Of a stretch of DNA of 64,000 bases, positions 23,490 through 35,689 are shown one piece after another. A model generated the notes under the pieces. The model ran no database searches and was not told the origin of the DNA. It saw only the letters and a list, made by a program, of their open reading frames with translations. Origin of the DNA: Cristatella mucedo. Lineage: Eukaryota; Bryozoa; Phylactolaemata; Cristatellidae. The position numbers and the translations under genes are program-made. Location of the stretch: positions 3,941,001 to 4,005,000 of the forward strand of contig WPIO01000035.1 of assembly GCA_009760855.2 (NCBI GenBank), in the 5' to 3' direction. Numbering within the stretch: the stretch's first letter is position 1; each line of letters starts with the position of its first letter.

Positions 23490-23641
23490 ATAATCTAATG
23501 CATACAATTCATTTGCATAACACCCTAAGTGAACTTAACATCTTTTCAAGCGCTTCACATAGGTCTCGGGGCTCGAGCCCACAACCTCAGCCTGACCCTG
23601 GTCGCCGGGGCACCTTAACCTTTGGATGATGACGAGCTGCA
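23490..23641 (-). mobile_element. tRNA-derived SINE with a LINE A-like 3' tail
   Basis: On the minus strand a tRNA-Leu/Ser-like head has an A-box-like CCAAAGGTTAAGGTGCC, and a B box GTGGGCTCGAGCCCC follows about 40 bp later. About 20 bp after the head, the sequence GAAGCGCTTGAAAAGATGTT begins a stretch that aligns with the LINE A 3' hairpin and tail (AAAGCGCCTAGAAAGAGATT, then AAGTTC, then AGGG, then ATTATTG). Such a SINE would borrow the LINE's enzyme through the shared tail. Identity in the tail is roughly 70% by eye over about 60 bp. Confidence 0.6.
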
Positions 23642-23659
23642 TAGGAAGTCTCCTCAAAG

Positions 23660-24480
23660 AAAATTTCAAGCATGCGGTAGTGGGTGGTCAAAGCCGAAAC
23701 CCAAATGTAGATATAGAAATTTTGCTTAATGCTTGCATATCGCATTTAAGGAAGAGTAAAAAGTTACCGATTACTTGAGCAGGTTTAGCATTGCAAAAAA
23801 GGAGCTCGCTTTAATTGTCATTTAGCTTTGAGGATTGTTGGTTGGCATGCTCGATCTAATGTCTAAAATGTAAGATTTCTTGCTGCTAAGCACCGCACTT
23901 AAAACAGCTTAGCATAGCGAGGTCATCTGGAAATGTTCGGCTAGAGAACCTAGGTGGTTAGAGAGATTCTGAACAAATGCACCAGAACGTGCCTGCTTGG
24001 TTTTTTGTGGGCATGCCCCCTTGACCGCCTGAGGGCCGCCATCATCGAAGTCTGACTTACGTACGGGAAATTCTTGAAACAACTGGAGAGGAGCTATTAC
24101 AACTCGTACGGGAGGCCGCGAAGTAAATACGAACCTCACGGACCTCTATTAATACTGCTATGCACATGTACTAGCCAAGGCACGCTCTTTCAGGATGTCA
24201 GAAAAGGCTCAATAAGGGTTCGTGTGCATACTCATGACCACTTCTGTCAAAATGTTTACAAGAAAGTAAACCGTAACAACATCGTAACCAGAGAAATAAG
24301 TAACCATAGAATAATTGCTATTTAGTATCGGGATAGATCTGCCATGTGGCTTTGAACTCAGAAACAGGGATTTTGTATCGCTGATTGTCCTTTATGCACT
24401 GACTTAGCCAAATTTGTTATTTCCGGCATGCGTATTAATATACCCATTCTCATAATATTCTTATGACTAGCCCTCAGGAC
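23660..24480. other. No recognised gene
   Basis: Nothing classifiable. Frames near 23909-24139 (minus) and 24074-24325 (plus) overlap and have no family motif. Confidence 0.3.
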
Positions 24481-24488
24481 AAGATGAC

Positions 24489-24825
24489 GTGATCCATAGC
24501 TCAGATGTAATCCTCAACGAGCCTTCGACCGCCTGTGGCTTTTTTATATCTCGGTTTCATTTTCCTGAGTATTTTGTGAGACGAATTGTACATTTATCTT
24601 GGATGACCTTTGAACTTAAGCATGTGCAAACGGAAGAGTGTAGTAAGTGCTATGAGGAAATCGTGGATTATGATTGTAATAAATATATACGACATACAAA
24701 GGTGTGCAGACGAGTTCCTGAGTTGTACAAATAGATGCGAGTCTTTGTCTTTCTGCGTCTTTGAATGTTATCGAGGTGTACATGGACCGACATGCAAGCC
24801 GTATATTTTGTGCTACCTTAACTGA
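24489..24825 (+). other. Cysteine-rich open stretch, two overlapping frames
   Basis: The first frame ends with ECSKCYEEIVDYDCNKYI and HTKVC, then a stop at 24734. A second frame (to 24825) carries six more Cys in a short span (CADEFLSCTNRCES, FCVFEC, and later C residues), then stops. The Cys density and the early stop resemble the end of a small secreted Cys-rich domain. The switch between frames could be a frameshift or an unseen splice. I do not recognise the family and assign no function. Confidence 0.2.
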
Positions 24826-24839
24826 AATATTCTTAGAAA

Positions 24840-26335
24840 TTGCTACAGTAAATTGAGCGGTGTCCTGTTAAGTTGCAGTCAGTAGTGCAGCACGATATTT
24901 ATGGTGATTTGGACCCACAGTGTAAGCATTGGCTCCATGCCCACAGTGAGCCAGCAGCAGCCACTTTTTCTCTTAGTTGCAATGCTTAAATACGGCTTGT
25001 TCTAGCTGGCCGGGGCCAAGTGACTCCAGGTACACCCGGTGCGTAACTCTTGCCCGAGGTAGCTGATGATGCTATGATTTATCCCCTATCGGACCCAAAG
25101 CAGCTCATTACGAGGGCCTAAAAATAGTTGCCCCGTGGCAACTCATTGAATGTACGGCTATAGAGGTAGAGGTATAGGTATCTCGGTGTGAGCACTTATT
25201 AAGCCCCCCTGCACTATTATGTGGCTTCGGGAGAATTTTCAGCAGTTGGAACTGCTGGTCTGCACTACAGGTAAAATTTAATCCGGCAACAGATTTCCAT
25301 TTTAGTCAGCTTTATAGTGTCGAGTTGTTATTCGAAATCATGCCATTCGCTAGTCCTCTTCTCTTACATAAACGTAACCAAAGTGAGTGCAATAGAATTT
25401 GATGTCCTGCGGAAACTAGAATCCAGCATAGCAAATCGCAGTTAGCACACAATATCCTTTAGTTAACCGATTGTATAAAGATACAATTTCTGCACTTCTT
25501 TGCTAAGATGCTAGCGGCATTCGTTCATCTGATTGCCAACAATTGGTGATTGCCAATCAAGTTGTAAGGCAGTTTACCAGCTCGATGGCAGCGAACTTTG
25601 CTGAAGTAAAACTAATCTAGGTGCCTCAATCACGGTATATTGTGTTCGTATCAGTAAGATCAAGCTGCATACCACCCAACTAAAGACGTTGCATGCTTAA
25701 CAGTCCCTCATGCAACTGAGTTGTGGACATAATCCTCGGAGACGCAGGTTAGGCAGAGGTAGTGAAGCGGCAGCGTGATAGAATGGCCAGATTTTAACGA
25801 CCGAAATATTATTTGTGGTTCTTGAATTAATAATGATTGAACTCTCCCATTGAATAATCTTTTGTTAGCTGGCACAGACGCCGGAATAATGTAATAGTCT
25901 CACAGCTGTACTCTAAAGCTTTGCTTCAGGCAGGAAGTGAGCTGGAGGCGTTGAAACTGACGATTGTTGCGACCAAGGCTAGCATTAGTTTGCAATTCTG
26001 TACCTGGCATTCAGAGCTTTACCTGGCATCTCTGAGACCCTAGGTGAAAGTATCATTATCTAAGCCACTATAGCAAGGTAAAGTAAACACTGAACTGAGC
26101 CTGCGAGGCACATATGACAACATTTTACGATTGCAGAGGAGTCGCTAAACCCAGAGAGCCTTGACAAGTGGACATTCGTCTTTTATATTTATCAGTCACA
26201 GGGTCTTCTCGTGGCTCCGAGCAGCACACACGAGGCTGTGATTGGCAAAAGATAAGCACAAAAGTGAGCTACATTTCAGAGTGGCTGTGCAAACTTCGGT
26301 ATGCCTTGGAATTACTGTACACCTAGCTATCCACG
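24840..26335. other. No recognised gene
   Basis: No supported exon. A weak LINE A-like phrase (GATGGCAGCGAACTTTGCTGA, about 25583) suggests very old LINE debris. Confidence 0.3.
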
Positions 26336-26344
26336 TTAGTGGCA

Positions 26345-26420
26345 CACTACGTAGGGCGGTTGCTTTTCACGACCTCGGCCCCGAGGTCATGGGCTTAAAT
26401 CCTGTGGTGGGCGACCCTGT
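26345..26420 (+). mobile_element. tRNA-derived SINE head
   Basis: GTAGGGCGGTTGCTTTTCAC, then GAGGTCATGGGCTTAAATCC, resembles the A and B boxes of the SINE head at 23569-23641 (shared form GAGGTYRTGGGCTYRARYCC). I see no LINE A tail downstream. Confidence 0.45.
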
Positions 26421-27084
26421 ATCTCCACGGCAATCGCTGGTGATAGCCATCAAGGCTCTTCTGTCGCTATACAAAAGAGGCTGTTATATCAGCTGTTTTT
26501 TATTTTATTTACGAATTGGTAGCCAGTTGCAACCGAGCTTTAGGAAAGAGGGAGATACTGCCGTCTTGATCTAGTGTGCTATACTGTCACACTATTAGTA
26601 GGCCATAACGACGATGTGCAAACATTCTCTGCATAAGAGTGCAGAGGTGACAAAGCTAGAGTTCAACTAAATGCCACAATCCAATGCAATATACGCATAT
26701 TAGACGAAAGTTAGCTGGGCATTGGCACTGACAAACTTAAATTCCGAATGAATATTGTATGCCTCTATCATTTTTACGTAACCGGCAAATTTCATTTCAT
26801 TCTGTGCCCGAGCACCCATGCGAGTCGGCTGCTAAGAAGCAATCATGTACAGCAATCTACCTAAATAACCTACAATCCATTGTGGCCGCCTTAAATCCAC
26901 CAAATTAGCAATCCACCACAATTCTCATTTCGCATTGCATCTCAGTGTAAGTATGCATACTTTCAATCTTTAACCTACACTACGCACGTACCTTATATAC
27001 CGTCAATCATGGGCAATGCCCGTCAAATGACGAAAATGGCCAGTGATAGCATGGCAATCAACCATGATCCTCGCTTAAATGCAT

Positions 27085-27230
27085 TTCTGTCTGTAACTCC
27101 ACGAAGCCGGAAAGACTATGCGAGTGTTATGCAAGAGAGTTTTGCATAGCACACTCACAGTCTAAGCGACTTTCTAAACCCATTCGGTAGCCAACCGACT
27201 TCATTTAATGTAACAAAGAGAGAGTGGAAG
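27085..27230 (-). mobile_element. L2-like family B 3' end
   Basis: Reverse complement of the shared family B 3' block: GTCTGTAACTCCACGAAG, then CACACTCACAGTCTAAGCG, then CATTCGGTAGCC. No protein part is attached. Confidence 0.75.
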
Positions 27231-27965
27231 CATTGGGGAGTGAAATCACTAGCCAGTGGCTTGCTGATTCATCGTTTACATATCCCCGCACAAAGTATTT
27301 GAAAAACTGCTTTCTCGTCTACCGGCCAGTGCAATCAGGTACTTTAGGATGGTGCAAGAATCTGATTCTAGGCTTGTCTGTCGTTAGGGTTGAAGCTGCC
27401 ACATCACAACACTTCTAGTACACCTGCATTGGCGCTCAGTCAAGCAACTAATTTAATTGAAGGTTCTGTCGTTCAATTTCAGGTCCCTTCATTCCTTAGC
27501 TTCAGCCTACTTGTCAGATCTGCTCTGCCACCATGCTAAGTACAGTACCATCCGCTTTTCGGAATCTAATCGCTTACCTATACCTCGTACGAACCTAAAT
27601 TCTTGTTAGGCCTCGTCTTTAGTTCGTATCGTCTTTATGCCTGGAACTCAATTTCGACTGGCATCGTGACAGCACTGAATGCACCACATTTTACAAAAAA
27701 GCTAAAAACGCATATATTTATCTCACGATTTAGTTGGTCCATGTAATTCGTTCTTTGTGTTCTTATGAGTGCTGATACTGGGCTTGCTGTAACAAATGAT
27801 ATTTGTATGCCGACCCAGTGGCTGTCACTTAGGCTCGCTGTCATTGAGAATGCTACCAGTATCCCTTCGGTCATGCTCAATTTTCAGCAAATACTCAGTC
27901 CCTAGAGAGAGATTAAGATATGTGATGGTGTTATTAAAATCTAGCATTATCATTATCATTTGTAG
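27230..27965 (+). mobile_element. LINE family A 3' fragment, degenerate
   Basis: Remnants of the C-terminal region (GCAATCAGGTACTTTAGG, GGCTTGTCTGTCGT, CAAGCAACTAATTTAATTG) and of the 3' UTR, with GAGAGAGATTAAG and an ATTATCATT tail at about 27950. Many stops. Confidence 0.75.
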
Positions 27966-28154
27966 TATTATGATTATTCTTTCGCAATCGGCCTAAGCCT
28001 GGTACTTATCGCCTTTTGCAGGCCTGAAGCTGTATATATCACATAGCCTTGGATAGATTTCCGTGGTCGGTGAGTTTTAAAGTCAAACGACTAAGATTTA
28101 ACAATCTAAGGGTGCTTTACAAGTAGCCTATAATAACTGTCATTATTATCCCGC

Positions 28155-28757
28155 ATAATACTAATAATAATAACAATTCACTTGATAAGTGCCCTCAGGG
28201 AACTTAATCTTTCTCTAGGCGCTCTACATTTGCTGTAAAGTGAAATGCAATTGAATGGTAAGTAAAATCATGCTTGAAAAACAAACGAAATGAATAATAT
28301 GTTTAGGGGTGACATGCACAGGGTCAGCATGCAAATGTGGTTAGTGGCAGCATGCACAGTGTCAGCACGCATAAGCACATCAAGGACGAATCACAGGGAC
28401 CCACTAAATGCTGTCCTAAAAAGGTGTGTTTTTAGGTTCCCTTTAAATGTGGTCAGGTCAGGGGATGTTCTAATGCAGGTCGGGAGGGAGTTCCAGGCTT
28501 TGGGAGCATATGAACTAAATGCACGGTCTCCAAAGGATTTGAGGTTTGTATGAGGTATTTCTAGACTGTTGGATTCCGAAAAGCGGGTGGTACGATGCTT
28601 AGCCTGATGGGGTAGTATATCTGACAGATAGGCTGGAACCATAGAATGAAGGGACCTAAAAGTGAGCGACAAAACCTTGAAGTCAATCCGTTGCTTGACT
28701 GGTAGCCAGTGCAGGTCGGCGAGAAGTGGAGTAATGTGGCCACTGTGACGCTCACGA
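28155..28757 (-). mobile_element. LINE family A, 5'-truncated 3' fragment
   Basis: The minus strand gives a clean C-terminal frame (28391-28672; SDILPHQAKHRTT, AWNSLPTCIRTSPDLTT, FRTAFSGSL), then UTR, hairpin and tail toward 28155. It is truncated at about 28757 in the CRERRSGH region. The Lys-to-Gly change in TTFKGN is the only oddity. Confidence 0.92.
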
Positions 28758-28759
28758 CA

Positions 28760-31700
28760 GAATATTTATACAAACATATTGTCTAAGCAAGTCACAAATA
28801 ATTTATTCCTATCATTTTCTGAGTAAAAAATTGCACATACGCTATGAAAAGACCCACAATCTGACATGCAACTAACGTAATAGCTGGCAATAAATTTATT
28901 TTAGATAACTAGAGGTTAACATGACTTTATTCAAGTTCGTGATCCCCTAATAAATGCACGGTCAACCAAGATCAGTTGGGCATTCAATTAGGGTTTGAAA
29001 ATATATGCAAGCACTTAGCAGCCGGATCTCTCTGGACTGTTTGATGCAAGCGATGTGAGGTACACCTTCCAGCACCTCTGCAACCTTAATGCTAGTGAGG
29101 CAGCAGAGGGCTGCTGCTAAATACGTATCCTCCTTCAGCATCTCCCCATCATGTACTAATCAGTTAACGCATTTCTATCTCTGCAAACTTTGGAATTCAG
29201 ACTTGCTTAAACATGAATGCTGAAGCTCAGCTAGGTAATTTATTTGTGACAGCATGTTCATAATTATGCCATTATTTACAAATCAGTGTTAATATGCAAT
29301 CAGTAGCTCTAAGTTCACGTAAAACTCGGTGGTTAAAGCTTTCGGTTAGATATGCCATGACTATCACATCACTGATATTATCTGCCTCCTGAGCAAGAGG
29401 CAAATCTAACTCAATAATTTGTGGTTTACTTGTAGGTCCCTTTATTCTCTGGTTTTGGCCTACCGTCAACAACTTTTAATTTGGCTTGGACATGTATATA
29501 GTATAACTGCTCTGTTATAATCTAAATCGAGCTGTATCGTTGCACTTCTAATACGTCTCATACCATTAGAGAATTGCCCCCCCCCATTGTTTATCCAATG
29601 ATGCCCAAAACTCACTGTCCTTTAAGGTCACGCAATCATATTAATCCACGACATTAAATAAAAGTAAAAATTCGCCGATTTCTCGCAAAATCTGCTCTTC
29701 CTTCGCCTATTATTTTTTTTCCATTTGTCCTAAAACTTCGCATATTAATAATAAAATCAATTGATATGATTCATTTCCAGCTTAAGTAGTCTTTCGAAAA
29801 ACATTTTGCTGGTTTTGGGCTTCATGTGAATTTTCGTTTCAACGTGAATATTAACGAACGAGTCCATTGTCATGGTTTGAGTAGTCTTTATTGCTGCGAT
29901 TAAAATAACTACGTCTATTGGCGGCTCTGCACCGAAAATTCATTTTATAGCTTCTTGAGGCCAGTTACTATAATTTTGGCGACAAGTTGGCAAGGAGAGG
30001 CACCATTGCGAGTAAATATTACAACCACACAAAGGCGGCTTCAGCGACAGCCCTTCGCTTCATGTGTTCAGACGTTTTCAAAATTTGACCTTGGCTTGAT
30101 TTGAGATGACCTATCACCTATGGATCCGTCTTAATCTCGACGATATTCTATAGCCCGAAGAGGGGAGCTAAACTATAGCCTGATCTGTGAGCACAACTCA
30201 CAGAGGAGCCTCTTAAAAATACTTTGCTTAATAAAATGCGACTGCGACTAAAAGTATTCATCTTAAAATTCCCGTCTTTTTCGCCTTATATTCAGCCGGG
30301 CAGTAAACTGAATATACGATAATCAGCACCCAGCCGTTCTCTATACGAGTACACGAATACTCGGTAACCCTTCTTACAGTAAACTAGCTACAGAAGGTTG
30401 GAGCCGGACGTCCAATTCATTTCTTCCTCGAAACACTGACTTTGTTCTCACAATGCTTGAACTTCAGTAGAATTATCACAGTTGAAGTCATGTTAACAAT
30501 TTTTTGCCAGGCGAAAAACACGTTTATCCGAATTGAAAAACTGTAATAGTTAAACTGGTCGAAACGCTAAAACCACGAAAACGACAAGGACTTTTCGCTT
30601 TATTCGCATCGTAAGCACACACCACTACAATATCACTAACATAAACATTCCTATCACCCTGTTTCTCTTTGGACATGTATCGAGTGTTGGAAAAAGTCTC
30701 ACAACTTGTACTACAAACTTCATCAGCAGTACTATTAAAGAATTGTTGAGCAGCTAGTTCTTTAATGTTACATAGCCGTAACTGTTTGCGAAGCCTTAGT
30801 CTCGAATTGGTAAATATTGTCGCGGACTGCGGAGTAAAAGAAACAATTTGTTTTTCTCATCTTCGGTCGAGTTTAACACATACCTGTACATCAATGGGCG
30901 CCAGTTCAGTTCAGGCGATCAAGAAAACAAGCAAATAAGTTATTTTGCTCAACGAGAGAGCTTAGTTTCAGCCCCTGTGCTTTACATGTGCAAAAGGACA
31001 CAAACCCAGGACCCTAGTTGTTATAGGCGAGCACCTTACAAAGAAGCCAAAACCACGGTATAAAATACATAACTCCAGCAGCCCAAAACAGTGGATGGAT
31101 TTCCCGATTTCAGCGTACAGTGCTTGAGCTAGAGCCACTCTAATGCTGCATTCGTCATCTTAACGCCCTTGACATTCCTGCTGCCATTGTCAACACGTTT
31201 AAACAGTTCCTACTTCTTAGTAAGCTCGGAATTAATAGTACCAAACTTAAGCTTGTATCAGAATATTCCAGCTCCACAAATGCGATGGCCACCCTTTTCT
31301 AAAAATGTCTGATAACTGCAACAAGAGTATTTCAAAGGTCGCTTTCCATGGCAGCCATAAAGTGCGTCTCAGCTTAACATTAAATATCCTTAATTTTGGG
31401 GCGCACAACTTTATCTGATACCTGAGGGGGGCTACATATGTCCGGTACCAACCCGATCGTAAAGCTCTCTTCAAAGTCCAAAGTACAACTAACGGAACAC
31501 AACATGAGTTAGGCTTTTCAAGATGCCTAACAATAGCTTATGACTTACCCGATTTTGCATCCTCATAACTTAAGAAGCCACCAAATACCTTGTTAGTCAT
31601 AATCCAGGTGATGAAGCGTACAGAGGTCGTGGAGCCAGAGTCAGTGTATTTGACACTTTTTTGGGAACTAATAGCAAATCTGGAATCATTGAGCTTTAAG

Positions 31701-32100
31701 TATAAGTTCATTTAGAATGATGCCGCTCCTGTGCATTTGAAATACTATCGTGTGCAGTTGCGGATCCAGGGAGTCAGACGGCAATTGTCGCTTCTTCGCA
31801 CAAAGGAGAAAATGTTTACATTCTTGACCCTAATTAGTGACTCATTTACGTGCTAGCTTCACTTATTGAGGAACAGCCGAGTTCGCGTTGAAAAACCACA
31901 ATTTTAGTACTATAATATTTTCTAAATTTCTGCCCTGGCCCCGTCTACACAAAGAACTTTTGCCGGTCTCGCCCCCTCTTAAAGTAATCTCCTTGTCCAG
32001 TCGCCGGTAACGCGCCATGTTTTAGCCATAGGCACAGGTTTAGTTATCCGGAAAGAAAAATGTTTTAGCATCTTAGGCTGCTGAAAATTGACTCTCATTT
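28760..32100. other. Long stretch without a recognised gene
   Basis: AT-rich DNA. Reading frames are short (66-75 codons) and have no family motif. No clear mobile element was seen. The C-tract at about 29578-29585 is the only low-complexity feature. Confidence 0.35.
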
Positions 32101-32106
32101 GTCAAA

Positions 32107-32402
32107 TTAATAAAAAATTGAGATGGATCTCGCCGAAATATGTTTAGCGTTTAGTTTTTCTCTATTAAAGGAAAAGTCTTTTGTAAGTTGACTTACGAAC
32201 GATGGCAACATTGCATGAGCCACCTGTTTAGTTGGCTGATCACCATTCTTCTGTTCTAAATACACATTATATTCAACCATTAGGTTGGACACCCTCGTAA
32301 GCATCGTTTGAAGATCCCTGGTACGTGCAAAACGCTTGAAGACTTCACAAAGGCCCAGAAAGAAATATCATCCTTCGTTCTTATTATTTTAAGCCGCATA
32401 GC
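32107..32402 (-). pseudogene. Caspase pseudogene, terminal exon (p10 C-terminus)
   Basis: The minus strand reads GLCEVFKRFARTRDLQTMLT, then RVSNLMVEYN, then LPSFVSQLTKDFSF, matching the last exon of the caspase at 54903-55132. The acceptor TTTTGCAG is kept in the same place. In the segment that should hold the S1-pocket sequence (YRNP..GSYF in the paralogue) there are TAA and TGA codons, so the p10 substrate-binding loop cannot be translated. The C-terminus is 15 or so codons longer than in the paralogue. Confidence 0.85.
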
Positions 32403-32514
32403 CTGCAAAAGAAATTTGCGTAAATTTAATGCCTAACGACAGCCGTTCACCAATTACAGAGTTTCTTGTAATCAGTTCAATCGAGATTTAAAACAGCGAT
32501 ATATAAATGCTTAC

Positions 32515-32674
32515 CCGGTGGAGAAGAATAGGCTATGAGACAGTCGACTTCCTTGTGAAGCAGTCGAGGTACCTAATCGCCGCAGCCGACACAGTATTTG
32601 CATTACCTATTCGCTTTGTCGAGGGCCCAAATAAAGGTTAATTCCTTCGGCGGGTGTGGCGCGCAAGCAAAGCA
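32515..32674 (-). pseudogene. Caspase pseudogene, penultimate exon
   Basis: The minus strand reads VPRLLHKEVDCLIAYSSPPG and then a GTAAG donor, matching SLPRLHRQADILVAYAAPLG of the caspase at 55253-55412. A TAG replaces the Ser before this motif and a TAA lies further upstream. The ACRG catalytic segment is at best ACAP, with no acceptor before it. The 112-bp intron 32403-32514 aligns with the 120-bp intron of the intact gene (shared words CTCGATTGAA, AATTGGTGAAC, GTTAGGCATT), which shows a DNA-level duplication. The upstream boundary is estimated from the paralogue. Confidence 0.75.
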
Positions 32675-33039
32675 CACCTGACGACCTGTGTCTCAGACAA
32701 TCGTCTAGGGAGCCGAATAATAATAAGAAAAGGTCTTTTTGGATAGCCCTAAGAGAAATAAATCGCTATCCGGACTCTTTAAAACTCGCTGCAAGAGCAG
32801 CAAAAACCAACGATAAAGGTATACATGCTCTCAGGCTGAGACGAATAACCAAAAACACACAACTATCGAGCTTCGACCAGCTTACAATTGTACGCATTAA
32901 GGCGCTCAGCGCCGCTGGTTAGTAGGATTTCTAGTTACTAGCTTGCACTGAAACGTGAGCACTTAGACGGGCAAAGGCCGCAGTCATGTAAGAGTGTTAA
33001 AGGGTCAACCATTCGCCACCAGCCCACCCACTCACTTTT

Positions 33040-33580
33040 TAAAAACCCTTTCACCAAACCCAGCAGGGGGGAGATCGCGTGCGCGTTCGCTCGCTCGCCT
33101 CGGCTTGCCGGCGGTCCAGACCATCCAGCGTCGCACCGAACGTTCCACCCGCGCGATGGAGAAACACGACGCGCATGGGCTGCAGACCGGAATGGCTGCG
33201 GTAGGCATTGCGCGGCTGCGGGCTGCTGCCCAGGTGGCGACTGGGTGGTCCGGCCCGCGCCCGCGCCAGCCAGAGTAACGAGGTCGCCCTATTATTGGGC
33301 TGAGCGGACGTCGCGCCGAACTGCGCGTACGGTCGCCGACGCCGTAGCGTCAGCCATTAGGGCTACTGTCGACCGGTGGCTCTAGCGTGCGGGCTGGACT
33401 AGGGAGCATATCCGCGCTCTCCAAAACCAGACCGTAGGTGGCGCCCCATTGCAAGCGAGCGGTGCCGATATATAGTACGCGCGAAGCTAGGCATGACGGT
33501 GAATCGGCGGGCTGATCGGCTGAAGCGCAGCGGCCAAACGCCGCCAGCACTAGCCGCTGCCGCTGCTCGTCGCTTCCATA
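33040..33580. promoter_or_regulatory. CpG-rich island, promoter-like
   Basis: GC-rich DNA with dense CG dinucleotides, in contrast to its AT-rich surroundings. A YY1-like word, CAAGATGGCG, follows at 33706-33715, where an ATG opens a 90-codon frame that soon enters an AC microsatellite. The promoter role is inferred from composition; I see no convincing downstream gene. Confidence 0.35.
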
Positions 33581-33589
33581 TCCACTAAA

Positions 33590-33676
33590 CAAATCAAGAT
33601 ATATATATATATATATATTCACTAATTAAAGCAAGATATATATATATACATATATATATCCACTAATTAAAGCAAG
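33590..33676. repeat. Imperfect triplicate unit with AT repeats
   Basis: Three units of about 40 bp, each a CACTAATTAAAGCAAGA-like word (the first unit is CACTAAACAAATCAAGA) joined by (AT)n. A short AT-rich minisatellite. Confidence 0.8.
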
Positions 33677-33810
33677 AAAGTCCCATCCTTCCCTTCGGCA
33701 CGCGGCAAGATGGCGAAATTCCGTCAAGCGGCCAGACGCCGTAGCATTGTCTTCCTTGACGGAACTACTAGGACTCATCAAAGCCAGTCCACAGGGAGTG
33801 AGTTGCTCGT

Positions 33811-33905
33811 ACACACACGCACATACGCACACACGCACACAGCTGCGCACACACGCGCGTGCGCACACGCATGCACATGCACACACACACACACACATAC
33901 ATATA
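33811..33905. repeat. (AC)n imperfect microsatellite
   Basis: AC repeats broken by GC and TGC units. They continue on the minus strand as a Cys/Val-rich spurious frame. Confidence 0.93.
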
Positions 33906-33919
33906 TGTATATAATTCAA

Positions 33920-34075
33920 TTGCATTGTGCCCTGAGAGAAGTCTCCAGGCGCTTTACATATTCGCAGATCTCCAGCCCATGACAACAACAATAAGAACAA
34001 TAATAATATACTTGATAAAGCGCCCTTAGGGAACTCAATCTCTTTCTTGGTGCTTTACATTTGCTGTCTTTATTG
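33920..34075 (-). mobile_element. Solo LINE A 3' tails (two)
   Basis: On the minus strand, 34068-33980 matches the LINE A terminal UTR, hairpin and (TTA)n only (CTTGATAAAGCGCCCTTAGG on the plus strand). A second, weaker hairpin-like copy lies at 33920-33965 (TGCCCTGAGAGAAG, then AGGCGCTTTACAT). Confidence 0.7.
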
Positions 34076-34079
34076 GCAA

Positions 34080-34930
34080 ACAACTTACCGTTGACCAAAC
34101 CGAGGTGACTTATGTAGTGCACCGGCTGGAGCTTATGTTTCGCGATCGCGTGGTATCCGAAAATCACCTTGATCCATGCGATCAAGGATAAATGATCTGA
34201 CCAAGCATCGCAAAACCGTCGAACGCCCGTGAAGCTATGGCTACACGGCCGATTACCGCGAAACCGATTCCAACCGATTTCTTTAGCTACGTCAGCTAAA
34301 ACAGTGGGCACGACAATGTCAGAGTCAGGATTTTTATTTAGGGAGGCAAGACCTGCCAAAGTTGTATGTAGGTGGCAAGACCTGCAACATTTTTATGTAG
34401 GTGGGACTAGACGTGAAACTAATGAAACATAATTGCGAAAAATTACAGCGTCTATTCGTCAAGAACTTGGCAGTTGCTCATCGAGTGGAGTTAAGATGTA
34501 ATTTATCCGCTGGTGACTGTCGGTGGGCAGGGGAATAGGGACGGCCCAGGTCGCCACCTCGCTGTAGGGTGGGGTGGGGAAGTCAATGCCCCCCCCCCCC
34601 CGTTCCCTCTGGCTCAGCCCCTGAAACAGATTGTGGCGCACACTGCCGAGAGTTAAGTGCTGCGTAGACGCGTCACGGATTAATGGTAAAGAGTTGGCAC
34701 AGCTCCAGCTAGACCAGGGCTTCAAGTCGTGCAGCTGCAGAGAGGTCTCTATTGGCTTCTGCAAGCTGGGAGATAGCTCTGGTTTAACACATGGCAAGGG
34801 GTTAAAGTTCCATCAATGTACCTTTCTCGGAAATATGATGAACAAGAGTGCATATCTAATGATCGGATACATTCTAAATGCATTTTAAATTACGAATACG
34901 GAGAAATGAATAGGAAGGGCGAGAGGGGAA
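34080..34930. other. No recognised gene
   Basis: Overlapping frames on both strands (34229-34432, 34459-34797) show no motif I recognise. A run of 13 C lies at 34589-34601. Confidence 0.3.
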
Positions 34931-34935
34931 GAGAG

Positions 34936-35130
<195 letters not shown>

Positions 35131-35689
35131 ACACCGAAAAAAACGATGGCGATCTCGCCAGCCGAGTATGCTTAGCTTAATGGCGTCGAGAGGGCTTCTG
35201 AAAGTCTATCAATCGCAGGTAGGCCACAAGAACCTAGATCAATGCCATTATCTCACCTCGTTATATCTGGCCATATATCGTCGACGTCACACAATATTAT
35301 TCTAAGAGGCTACTCCGCGGAGATAAGGTAAGTAAGGAGAGCTAGAAGTCCGTTAACGGGGTAAACTCCGAAATAAGTGGGGTAGGTCCACAAAAAATGG
35401 TCAATTTTTCGAAATTCGCGTATTAAAGATAAACTAGTTTTAAATGCAAGCTCCAATTTTGGTGGTTGTAAGATGACTGGAACATGGTCAATTAAATTAT
35501 TTTGTAAGACCTATTTAAAAAGGAAGTCGTCCATCAAGCTCAACAAAATAATTTTCTTTGACAAATAACTGAGCCGGAACTGCGGTTTTCTGGTGAACTC
35601 TGCGAATATAAGCTACTCAGCCCTAAACGGACCCTCAAAAAATAACTGTTGAGAATTTTAAAACGTAAACAATTTCCCGGAAATGACAC

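Noticed and set aside
32994-33278. 94-codon Arg/Ala-rich frame in the CpG island as a gene or bacterial insertion
   Set aside because: GC-rich DNA opens frames by chance; no motif is present and both strands are open.
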